From assembly GCA_029783825.1 (NCBI GenBank), contig JAREIK010016270.1:1-64000 (forward strand): a stretch of DNA of 64,000 bases, written 5' to 3'. Positions 53,501 through 63,422 of this stretch are shown here, piece by piece. The DNA comes from Sapria himalayana (Eukaryota; Streptophyta; Magnoliopsida; Malpighiales; Rafflesiaceae). Both the position numbers and the translations under genes were made by a program. Below the pieces are notes generated by a model. It was given only the letters and a program-made list of their open reading frames with translations, did not search any database and was not told the DNA's origin. Each line of letters opens with the position of its first letter. The first letter of the stretch is position 1.

Positions 53501-54226
53501 TGTCCTAAGTAATTGATCCTTCAAATGGAGATTCAAATATTTTCATTTAGAATCTAAGTAAAGGACCATTTAGATATGTGACAACCTATCCTGGGTATTT
53601 TGTTAATGGATATAAATTTCACACAATCGGGCACAGTTCTTCTAAATTAATAATGAATAGTTGTGTATGCATTAAAGGCTCGGGTTATCGTGTAGATGAG
53701 ATTAATTATTAGAGTCAACTCAAAGAAGTTATTGAGTTGGAGTATCCTAGACTCAAAAATAACAAGATTATATTATTTAAGTACGAGTCATTTAATCCTA
53801 CATGAAATGTGGGCACAAAGATTCATTCGGATTAAAAGCTAGTGAATGTTAACCATAAACACAGATATAATCGATATGAGCCATTTATTATGGTAGTTTA
53901 AGCCACTGAGGTATATTATTGTATCTTGTGATAAGAGAGATTGGTGGGCAATTTGCAATATCAAATATCGATCAAAATTTGAAGTACCAACATCATAACA
54001 AAGAAGTACAGACTTAGAAATTACACCAGCATTCTAGGAAGATGACATAAATAATATTGAGCCTTTGAATGTAGATGAAGATCCAGAAAATTTAAGTGAC
54101 TAAAATGGTACCACAACAAAAATTGAAGATGATCAATTTCTATCTGAAGATGTGTTCAAACTTCTATTGGAATCAGACAAAATATCAGAAGATCCATTGG
54201 AGGATGACAGTGATGTCGATAATTAA
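50512..54226 (+). pseudogene. tnp2-type CACTA transposase pseudogene, element B
   Basis: The start ATG at 50512 gives MSLERQWMY. YGFVPKYFVWIYHGEST lies at 50716-50925 and LQPLIAELNNL near 51690. CPYCM begins at 51846, just before FDAFTLKFSG and FDDHHKFLP (to 52205), followed by IRHNLDVMHIEK. A DUF4218-like segment reads VRNKSKVEGPICNAYLVEEA (~52915-52975). A DUF4216-like segment reads YPGYFVNGYKFHT, then ELEYPRLKNNKIILFKYE and YEPFIM (53590-53890). An acidic tail ending DDSDVDN stops at 54224-54226. The order and length are those of the family, but many stops and shifts interrupt it. The 3' part (from ~53730) is duplicated in inverted orientation in element C. Confidence 0.88.
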
Positions 54227-54364
54227 ATTGTTATTATTTTATTATAAATTTAAACTATCAAAGACTTTTTATATTTTGTTGAAACCTATCGGTGTGTTAT
54301 TCGAAAATAAATGCTTATTCATCATATCCCTATTTTTTGTTCTATGTTTTATTTTGTATAGTAG

Positions 54365-56225
54365 ATGGTGTCTAAAAGATGTGGATGTGGTGGAGTTGGA
54401 CGTGGACATAGAAATGAACAAAATTCATCTATTATGTTACATTATGTTGAAGAATCAGTACCATCTCATACCCACCATATCTAGACTTAAAGATCAGAAT
54501 CACCATCTCCATTTCTATCACCATCACCATCTTTGAGACCTCTACAATCACATTTATTAGATGTAAGCCCACCACTCATTGTGATTTCTACACACACTTT
54601 TGATCCATCGCTTTCTTATGCACCACATTTTACACTAATTGTTCCCCCATTTATAATACCAATGACATCATCAAATGCTGTGCCTTCCTTTGTAATCAGT
54701 GTAAAGTTAGAAATTGAGATTGTGGATGAGAAGTAAAAGATATATGTAAAAATGAATTGAAAAAAAAATTTTGATGTTATTGTCAGTGGTTTTTTTAATA
54801 TTGTTATTATTTGCTTGTTTTCAATGTTATTTTTTTTATTTTTACAGTTTTATTTTATCTCACAAGTGTTCGACTATAATTATAATGGCTTTCAAGAAAA
54901 TGACTGATTCTAAAGCTTTCACCTGGAAGAAAGTTCATGAATCGACAAAAAAGTCATATTTTAATGACTTTTGGGTAAAAATAACAAAACAAAAGCATTG
55001 AAAAATATTTATCTAATTACTTAACTTTTATGTTGGTTATTATTCAAGCAGTAAATAATTATGTTCTTGTAGTTAATATAAATTCTTTTGTCATTTTTCT
55101 ATTTATAGAATCAGTGCACATTGGCACCCAAATTTGATGGAAAGATAAAGTCATTATGGGAGATCAAAGCTACTCAACAATATTCTGATTTTATCCATAA
55201 ATTAAAGAAAATGAATGAAAGGCCTGCTTTTATATTCAAGGAAGATTGGCCCAAGTGGCTTAATTATTGGGATGAGCCAAATGTGAAGAAAAAACATCAG
55301 ATATTGCCCGTAAAAATCGATAAAGTGACGTAGCTGGACTAGGTATAGAAATCTGTCGACACATTGGAGGTTCAAAGTCGAGCATTGAGCATGCTAGAGA
55401 TTTGGTACAAATTTAAAATTCTAAATATTTCTATATTTTGTGGTTGTCCTAAAAGTCCAATTATTAAAATCTATGCATGGTTTTATTAAGTTTGTTAACT
55501 TTTTTTATCATTTGTTTTTTTAAGACTTAATAAAAACAAATTCTAGGCGGGTGAATTGGGTCGAGATCTAAATTTTTATGAGATTTTCAAGAAGATGCAT
55601 GTGAAGAAAGTGGATGGTCAGTATGTTGACAACAAGTCTCAGATGATTAATGTAAGAAATTGTTATATTAATTAGATTTTATAAAACAACAGTACATTAT
55701 GAAAATTATTGAATACAAAATATTTATTTTATTTTTTGTATATCTAGAATAATTTTTTCTCTATTTTTCTCAGGTCCTAATAAAGGAACGTGTTACAGCT
55801 GCTCATCAAAAAGTTGTGGGTTCTATGGATCTTCAACCAATTGAGCATGATCCTATTTATTTGGAGATAATAAGAGATCAAAAAAGCAACAAGTGTACGA
55901 GAATCAGCTCTAAGGGAGTCGCATTTTATTGTAGGAATCGTGCTTCTAATTCACTTGTCTCGCCAAAGGTGGATGAGGTGGTCAAACAACAAGCACTGGA
56001 AATAAATGAACATATAGTAGTTATGAAGACCGAAATGAAAAAGAAATTGAGCAGATAACTAATTTGATGGAAAAAATGCAATAGATTAAAAAAATGAATT
56101 ATGAGATGAAAGAAATTAAAAATGTAATGCAGCAGAAGATGTCCAATATTGAGTCAAAGTTAGGGGCATTGGTGCAAAAGATAGCATTCAGAGATCTAGC
56201 TGGGAATCCTCGCAGGAGAGGTTAA
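54365..56225 (+). pseudogene. Second CACTA gene (transposase_24 / Ptta-En-Spm type), element B
   Basis: The ATG at 54365 starts a Gly/Arg-rich N-terminus (CGCGGVGRGHRNEQ), followed by a Ser/Pro-rich stretch ending in VKLEIEIVDEK (exon 1, to ~54736). Exon 2 (~54884-55001) reads MTDSKAFTWKKVHESTK. Exon 3 (~55110-55440) reads YSDFIHKLKKMNERP and WPKWLNYWDEPNVKKK. Exon 4 (~55545-55650) has LNFYEIFKKMHVKKVDGQYV. Exon 5 (~55774-56225) has DPIYLEIIRDQKSNK, CTRISSKGVAFYCRN, a coiled coil and a stop at 56223-56225. Stops in exons 1, 3 and 5 make it a pseudogene. The copy in element C allows exon borders to be compared. Confidence 0.8.
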
Positions 56226-56734
56226 CATTCCCTACAAATTATGAGGATGATTGAGTATGAGAATTATATCTGAACTGTTATTTATTTTTGTTTGTGTAGC
56301 AAAAAATTATGATATTTTTTTGTAGGTTTCTATTTTTTTTATTCTAGTTTTATTCTTTGCTTTTCTGATTAACCAAATTATAAATCTTTGTTGGACACAT
56401 TATGTGAGACAAAAGAAAAAATTTTGATTCAAAGCATTCAGACATTACCATGGTCCTAGTGCATGGGTCCCATTTTTATCAATTTCAACTTTATCAAAAA
56501 GAGGGCAAGTTTATCTTATCTTCATTATTCTAAAAACATGTTATTTGTGCACTCTATTTATCTCTAAACATAATCTTTGAATATCTTTTGGATTTTTGTT
56601 GAAGTTGTATAATGAACTTTAATTTGTGTTTGTTCATGTCTATAAAATTTGTTTTTATATATATGTGAATATGTTTTTGTGTCTTTGAATTTTTTGGGTA
56701 GAGTTTTAGTCTATTATAGGTATGTAAAAGCCAA

Positions 56735-57092
56735 TTTTCAGTAGTGGTAGTCGTGGCAGAAGCAGCGGCGGCGGCAGCAGCGACGGCAGTAGCGGCAATA
56801 GCGGCGGCACTAGTAGTGACAGTAGTGGTGGCAGCTAAGGCAGCGACGGCGGCAGTGGCGGCCATGGCCGCCACTGCCGCCGTGGTAGCCACAATGCTGG
56901 TGGGGGTGGTAGTGGCAACACCGGCAGCAGCGACAGTGGCAGTGACATCGACAGCGATAGTGGTAGCGATAGCGGCAGTGATAGCAGCATTGGTAGAGAT
57001 AGTAGCGGCAGCAGCATCTACAAGAGAACCAGTGGTATCTACGACAGGAGCGGCAACGAGAGCGGGAGCTCCGGCAATGGCAACAAATGTGG
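56735..57092 (+). repeat. GCN/GGC triplet tract, unit 1 (element B)
   Basis: This is a ~360-bp degenerate three-base repeat dominated by GGC, GCA, AGT and GAC, in otherwise AT-rich DNA. Frames on both strands stay largely open and read Ala/Val-rich, Ser/Gly-rich or Leu/Pro-rich, as expected from triplet periodicity. It follows the gene 2 stop by ~500 bp. Units 2 and 3 lie at 58060 and 59250. Confidence 0.9.
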
Positions 57093-57560
57093 TATATACG
57101 TACGTATATAGTTAGTATATACATACATATAATACTACAATATTTTATGTACATATATACTCATTATATATATGTACTCAATATATATGTACGCATAATA
57201 CTATAGTTTATATGAACATATGCTATAGTTTATATGTACATATACTACAGTAATACATGTACGAGTGAAATGCTATTATATATGTACATATTTACTGCCA
57301 CAATATATATTTACCAAAACATTGTTTTTTTTATTTATTTTGATTTTATTTGGTGGTTTAAATTTTGTACATATATGGTACCACATTGTTTTCCATATGA
57401 AGCTTGTATAAGTGAAGACATATTTCAACAAATATTAAGCATCGTGACTCGGACAACATTTTCAGAGCGGAAAGTTGGTGATCAGAGGAGCAGAGGGAGA
57501 GAAAGCAACGTAAATGCATTGATAGATTATACTTTTATAAACAATCGGTATATACATTGA
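57093..57560 (+). other. ATGTACAT palindromic tract and distal conserved segment of unit 1
   Basis: ATATGTACATATA palindromes recur at 57100-57300. From 57374 to 57540 lies a segment (CATATGAAGCTTGTATAAGTG, then AAAGTTGGTGATCAGAGGAG) that is repeated inverted at ~58830-58990. A 108-codon frame (57234-57560) covers it, but the inverted copy is not open in the same frame, so I do not call a gene. Confidence 0.55.
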
Positions 57561-57581
57561 TTAATAAGATATAATATATTT

Positions 57582-57775
57582 CACTACATGAAAAATTCCA
57601 TATAGCTAGGGAAAAATCCCATATAGCTACGGATCGTGTCCCTTTATAAAGTGCTTATTGCTAAATTTTAGCTACGGAATTTTCCCTAGCTAAAAAATTA
57701 GCGACGGAAAATTCCTTTGCTAAAAAAGAAAAATTTTGTTGCTAAAATTGAAAGATAAACGAAAAATTTCATCAC
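57582..57775. repeat. Terminus and subterminal repeats of CACTA element C
   Basis: CACTACATGAAAAATTCC is followed by ATATAGCTAGGGAAAAA, ATAGCTACGGAT, TTCCCTAGCTAAAAAATTAG and GCGACGGAAAATTCC. The motif family is that of 36174-36880, while the exact terminal bases differ (CACTACATG against TACTACAAG). Confidence 0.85.
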
Positions 57776-58059
57776 TTATAGAAGCTTTGTATGAGGAACA
57801 ATACGGCATTATATCTATAAGAAAATTAAACCACTCAGTCAAAAAAAAGTTATGTTTTGATACATATATAAACATGTAGTATATATGTAAATATATACTA
57901 GTAATTCACTCGTAGATATATTACTATAGTATATGTACATATAAACAACAGTATTATGTGTACATATAATCTGAGTCCAAATATACTCAGTATATACTTA
58001 CATAAAATAATACAGTATTAAATGTACGTAAATACTGAATATATACGTACATATATACC

Positions 58060-58490
58060 ACATTTGTTGTCGTCCCTGATGCTCATGCTATCGCTGCCGG
58101 CCCTGCTGCTGCTGCCTCCACTGCCACCACCACTACCCCTACTGTTGCTGCCTCTGTTGCCGCCGCTGCCGTTGCTGCCGCTGTAGCCGCTACTATCGCA
58201 AATGTCGCCGCAGCCACCACATCCTTTGCTGTCTCCGCTGCAACAGCTATCGATGCTGTCATTGCTGTAGTGGCTACCATCGCTGCCTCCGCTGCCTCAG
58301 CTGCCTCCACTACAGCCATTGCCTCCGCTTCCATGGCTGCCGCTGTAGCTGCTGCCTCCCCTGCCGATGATGTTGTAGGCCCTTCTGCAGCCGCTACCGC
58401 TGCAGCCGCTTCTTGCGCCACTTCCGCCTCTACCATCACTACCGCTATTGCCACCATTTCTACCATCGCTGCCACAGCTACCTTTGATGA
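58060..58490 (-). repeat. GCN triplet tract, unit 2 (element C)
   Basis: The plus strand is rich in GCTGCC, GCCGCT and GCCACC triplets. The minus strand stays open for 130 codons as a poly-Ala-like frame (58475-58083). It is bordered by an ATGTACAT-type tract on its left (57840-58060) and by TTTTACATACCTATAATATG on its right, the same borders as units 1 and 3. Confidence 0.88.
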
Positions 58491-59249
58491 TAATATGCTT
58501 TTACATACCTATAATATGCTAAATCTCTACCGAAAAATTTTGGAGAAACACAAACATATTCACAGATATATAAAAATAGTTATTATAGACATGAACAAAC
58601 AAAAATTACAGTTAAATGTAATATAGTTAAAAAATATTTTATTAGATAATTTAATATTTTAAAAATAAATTTACGAAAAACATAAACTATAAATGAAAAT
58701 TTTAAATTAAAAAAAAATAATTCAATAACTTATTCTAATACAATATTTTAAATAACAAAAACAAAAAAATATTAAAAATTATATTACATATTATTAATCA
58801 ATGTATCTACCGAATGTGCATAAAGTATAATCTATCAATGCATTGATTTTGCTTTCTCTCCCACTGCTCCTCCGATCACCAACTTTCCACTACGAAAATG
58901 TTATCCGAGTCACGGTGCTTCGTGTTTGTTGAAATATGTGTTCACTTATAAGAAGCTTTGTAGGGAAAATAATGTGGTGCCATATCTGTAAGAAATTTAA
59001 ACTACCAAATCAAAACAAAATAAATAAAAAATTACTATGTTTTGATAAATATATATTACTGGAGTAATTATGTACATATATACTAGCATTTCACTCGTAC
59101 AGTTAGTACTTCAGTATATGTACATATAAACAACAATATTATGCGTACATATATACTGAGTACATATATATACTCAGTATATATGTACATAAAATACTAT
59201 AGTATTATATCTACGTATATACAGACTATATATGTATGTCTATACCACA

Positions 59250-59757
59250 TATGTTGTCGTTCTTGCTACTCCCACTACCACTGTTGCTCCCGCTACCACT
59301 GCTACTCCTGCTACCACTGCCGCTCCTACCACAGTTGTAGCTGCCACTCCTACCACTATTGCCACTGCCGCTACCACTACCGCTACCACTGCCACTACCA
59401 CTATAGCTGTTGATGCCACTCCCACTGGCGCTGCTCCCGCTACGGCTACTACTACCACTACCAGTGCTTCAGCTGCCGCTGGCATGACAACGGGTGCAGT
59501 CGCTACTACTGCCGTAGTAGCCAGTGCTGCCACTGCCACTCCTGCCATCTCCACTGCTACTATCAAAGCCAATGCCACAGCTGCCGCCGCCACTGCCTCT
59601 TATTCCGTTGCTGTCACTTCTGCCACGGTAGCCTTAGCTACCACTGATTTTGCCTCAGCCGCTGCTACTGGTGCTGTAGTTGCTGCCGCCGTCGCCTCTT
59701 CCACTGCCGCCATAGCCATTGCTGTCGTCACTTATGCTAGTGCCACTGCTGATTATG
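59250..59757 (-). repeat. GCN triplet tract, unit 3 (element C)
   Basis: The longest of the three tracts, ~500 bp of GCTACCACT, GCCACTCC and similar triplets. Both strands are open: 190 codons Ala/Thr-rich on plus (59232-59804) and 117 codons Ala/Val-rich on minus. It is the inverted counterpart of unit 1 by position, but its triplet content has drifted. Confidence 0.9.
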
Positions 59758-60264
59758 GGCTTTTACATACCTATAATAGGCTAAAACTATACTCAAAAAA
59801 TTAAGAGACTCAAAAACATATTCATAGATATATAAAAACAAATATTATAGACATTGACAAACACAAATTAATGTTTATTCTCAAACAGCTTCACCAAAAA
59901 TACAAAAGATGTCCAGCAATTATGTTTAGAGATAAAGAGAGTGAAAAAATATAATGTTTTTAGAAAAATAAAGATTAGATAAGCTAGCCCTCCTTTTGAT
60001 AAAGTTGAAATCGGTAAATATGGGACCAAGGCATTGGAAGGACCATGGAAATGTCTGAATGATTTGAATCAAATTTTTTCTTTTCTCTCACATAATGTGT
60101 CCTGCAATGATTAATAATTTGGTTAATCAAAAAAGTATAGAACAAACCCTAAAAAATAGATACTTGCAACAAAATATCATAATTATTTACTACACATAGC
60201 CAAAAATAAATTAACTTCAGAAATAATTCTTATACTCAATCATCCTCATAATTTGTATGGAATG

Positions 60265-62098
60265 CTAGCCTTTCCTACGAGGATTCATAGCTAGATCTCG
60301 GAATACTATTTGATGTGCCAATGCCGCTAACTGTGACTCCATATATGACATATGTTGTTGCATTGCTTTTAAATTTTTTAAATTTCTTGCATTTCTTCCA
60401 TCAAATTAGTTATCTGCTCATGCTTATTTTTTAGTTAGGTCTCCATATCTACAATATGTTCATTTGTTTCATGTGCTTGTTGTTCGACCACCTCATCCAC
60501 CATTGCTGAGACATATGAATTAGAAGCACGACTACTACAACAAAATGCCACTCCCTTAGAGCCGATTCCATACACTCGCTGCTTCTTTCGACCTCTTATT
60601 ATCTCCAAATAAATTGGACCATAGTCAATTGGTTCAAGATTCATAGAACCCTCAACCTATTAATAAGCAGCTGTCACACGTTCCTCCATTATGTCCTGAG
60701 ATAAAATGGAGACAAAACTACTCTAGATTTACAAAAAGTAAAATAAAAATTTTGCATTCAAAATATTCTTCATAATGTATTGTAGTTTTATAAAGTCTAA
60801 TTAATATAACAATTTCTTACTGCAATCATCTGAGTCTTGTTGTCAACATACTGACCATCCACTTTCTTCACATGCATCTTCCTAAAAATCTCATAGAAAT
60901 TTGGATCTCGACCCAATTCTCCAGCTTAAGAATATGTTTTTATTAATTCATAAGCAAATAAATGATAAAAAAATTTATCAAAATTATTAAAACTATGTAG
61001 AGATTATATATCGGTCTATTAGGACAACTACAAAATATAGATATATTTAAAATTTTAAATTTGTACCAAATCTCGAGCGTGCTCGATGCTCAACTTTGAA
61101 CCTCATGTGTGTCGATATATTCATGTACCTAGTCCAACAACCTCACTTCAATAATTTTTGCTGACAATATCTGATTTTTTCTTCACACCTGGTTCCTCCC
61201 AATAATTAAGCCACTCAAGTCAGTCTTCCTCAAATATAAAATCAGGCCTTTCTTTAATTTTCTTTAATTTATGAATAAAATCAGAATACCATTGAACTGC
61301 TTTGATCTCTCATAATGACTTTATCTTTCCTTTAAATTTGGGTGGACATGTGCACTGATTCTATAAACAAATGACAAAAGAATTTATATTAACAACAAGA
61401 ACCTAATTATTTACTCCTTGAATATAAAACAACATAAAAGCTAAGTAATTAGATAATTATTTTTCAATTCTTTTGTTTTTTTATTTTTACTTGAAAGTCA
61501 TTGAAATATAACTCCTTTGTCGATTGAGAAACTTTCTTCCAGGAGAAAACTTTGGCATCCGCCATTTTATTGAAAGCCTTTGTAATTATAGTCGAACACT
61601 TGTGAGATGGAATAAAATTGTACAAATGAATAAATAACATAGAAAACAAGCAAATCATAACAATATAAAAAAACCACTAACAGTAACATCAAAATTTTTT
61701 TTCCAAATCAATTTTAAATTTTTCTTTTACCTATCATCCACAATATCAATTTCTAACTTTGCACTGACTTTAGAGGAAGGTACAACATTTGATGAGGTCG
61801 TTGGTAATGTAAATGGGGGAACAATCGGGGTAATTTGTGGTCTAGAAGATTGAGATGGATCAAAAGTGTCTGCAGGAAGCTCAATCGGTGGTGGGCTTAC
61901 ATCTGATAAAGATGTTAGTAGAGGTCTCAATGATGGTGATGGTGATAAAAATGGAGATGGTGATTATGATGTTGAAGTCAAGATATGATGGCTATGAGAT
62001 GGTATTTATTTTGCAATATTATGTAACATACTAGTTGAATTTAGTTCATTTCAATGTCCACGTCCAACTCCACCACGACCATGTCCTTTAGGCGCCAT
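60265..62098 (-). pseudogene. Second CACTA gene (transposase_24 / Ptta-En-Spm type), element C
   Basis: The ATG at 62096-62098 starts MAPKGHGRGGVGRGH, a cleaner N-terminus than in element B. Exon 1 ends near 61727 with SAKLEIDIVDDR. Exon 2 (~61575-61459) reads KMADAKVFSWKKVSQSTKE. Exon 3 lies at ~61365-61040 and exon 4 at ~60930-60830 (FYEIFRKMHVKKVDGQYV). Exon 5 (~60700-60265) has DYGPIYLEIIRGRKKQ, RVYGIGSKGVAF and a coiled coil, with the stop at 60265-60267. RVYGIGS keeps the family's conserved YGxGS, which is lost in element B (CTRISS). A few stops remain (in exon 1 and after VDMET), so it is probably inactive, though less decayed than B. Confidence 0.82.
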
Positions 62099-62238
62099 CT
62101 GCTGTACAAAATAAAACAAAGACCAAAAAATAAAAAAATGATGAACAAGCATGCATTTTCGAATAAAACACACCGATATATTTCAATAAAATATAAAACA
62201 TCTTTGATAGTTTAAATTTATGATAAAATTATAACAAT

Positions 62239-62735
62239 TTAATTATCGTCATCATTATCATCCTCCAATGGATCTTCTAATATTTCGTCTGATTCCGATA
62301 GAGTTCGAACTCATCTTCAGATAGAAATAGACCATCTTCAATTTTTATTGTGCCACCATTTGAGTCAAATAAATTTTTTGGATCTTCATCTACATTCAAA
62401 GGCTCAATATTATTTTTCATTTTCCTGGAATGTCGGTGTAATTTCTACTAATGCACTTTTTTGTTGCGATTATGATACTTCAAATTTTGATCATGCTTTG
62501 ATCTTGCAAATTGCCCACTAATATCTCTTTTCATGAGATAAACCTGGATATGCATAATAATATACCTGAGCAGCTTGAACTGACATAATAAATAGCTCAT
62601 TTCAATTATAACATCTACTAGCTTATAATCCGAATGAATCTTTGTGCCCACATTTAGTGTAGGATCAAACCACTCGCACTTAAATAAAAAATTCTGTTAT
62701 TTTCGAGTCCATGATACTCCAACTAAATACATAAT
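62239..62735 (-). pseudogene. 3' fragment of tnp2 (DUF4216 end and acidic tail), element C
   Basis: Only the tnp2 end remains, with NVGTKIHSDYKLVDV (62650-62606) as in the DUF4216-like part of element B and EPLNVDEDPKNLF in the acidic tail. The stop is at 62239-62241. The transposase core is gone, cut at ~62740 by GATA repeats. Confidence 0.82.
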
Positions 62736-62756
62736 TATATGCCGTTTATTTTGATC

Positions 62757-63349
62757 TCATTTATAGATAGAAATATACAAATATATAGAGAGAGATATAT
62801 TGATAGATAGATAGTCAGATAGATAATTAGATAAACAGATAGATATATTGATAGATATACAAATATATAGAGAGATAAATATATTGACAGATAGATAGAC
62901 GGATAGATATATAGATAAAAAGATATATAGATAGATAGAGAGATAAAAGACAGACATATAAATAAATATTTAGATAGATAATTAGATTGATAGAAAAATT
63001 AATAGAATGATTGATATAAAGATTTATAGACATAATAATAGATAGATTAATAGACATATTAATGGATAGATTGAAACATAGATAGAAAGTGAGATAAATA
63101 AAAATATTGATAGAAATATATAGATAGATAGATAGATAGATAGATAGAAAACTAGATATACAAAAAGTTTAATAGATGGATAAATAGATAGATTGAGAGT
63201 TTATTAGACAGCTAGATAGATAAATAAATAAATAATTTGATAAATTATTAGATAGATAGATTAATAAATAGATAGAAAGATAGATAATCAAATAGATAGA
63301 TATAAAATTGGATATATAATTCGAAAGATATAGAAACTAATAGTGAGAT

Positions 63350-63422
<73 letters not shown>

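Larger units (their letters stand above)
53730..57570 (+). repeat. Left arm of a ~3.9-kb inverted repeat
   Basis: Starting near AGTTATTGAGTTGGAGTATC (53735) and running to ~57570, this stretch is repeated in reverse orientation at ~58770-62740. The shared order is DUF4216 end, gene 2, GCN tract, ATGTACAT tract and a distal segment. The arms differ by many substitutions and by different GCN tract lengths. Confidence 0.9.
36174..57581 (+). mobile_element. CACTA DNA transposon 'B' (GCTAGGG/GCGACGGA subterminal family), tail lost
   Basis: The left end is TACTACAAGAAAATATCG at 36174, a one-base variant of the common CACTACAAGAAAAT terminus. It is followed by GCTAGGG and GCGACGGA subterminal repeats. 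tnp2 (50512-54226) and gene 2 (54365-56225) are on the plus strand, followed by a GCN tract. No TAGTG right terminus is found. The element stops at 57581, where the opposite-facing terminus of element C begins. The interior is swollen by minisatellites, a satellite block and a LINE. The assignment of 36900-41180 to B is by position only. Confidence 0.75.
58770..62740 (-). repeat. Right arm of the ~3.9-kb inverted repeat
   Basis: This is the inverted partner of 53730-57570. It begins near TATTATTAATCAATGTATCT (58785), matching the complement of 57541-57571. It ends near the complement of TTATTGAGTTGGAGTATC at ~62735, just before the GATA array. Confidence 0.9.
57582..62756 (-). mobile_element. 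CACTA element 'C', truncated, tail-to-tail with element B
   Basis: A left terminus CACTACATGAAAAATTCC at 57582 is followed by GCTAGGG/GCGACGGA subterminal motifs of the element B family. The genes are on the minus strand: gene 2 (60265-62098) and only the 3' end of tnp2 (62239-62735). The element then ends abruptly in GATA repeats, so its head is missing. Between terminus and gene 2 are two GCN units (58060 and 59250). Confidence 0.8.

Noticed and set aside
57234..57560. 108-codon gene downstream of GCN unit 1
   Set aside because: The inverted copy at ~58.8-59.0 kb has stops in the matching frame, and the segment looks like transposon tail sequence.
56554..59804. Ala-, Val- or Thr-rich frames (up to 190 codons) as host proteins
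   Set aside because: They occur on both strands and in several frames of degenerate triplet repeats. The three copies do not preserve one protein, so they are listed as repeats.
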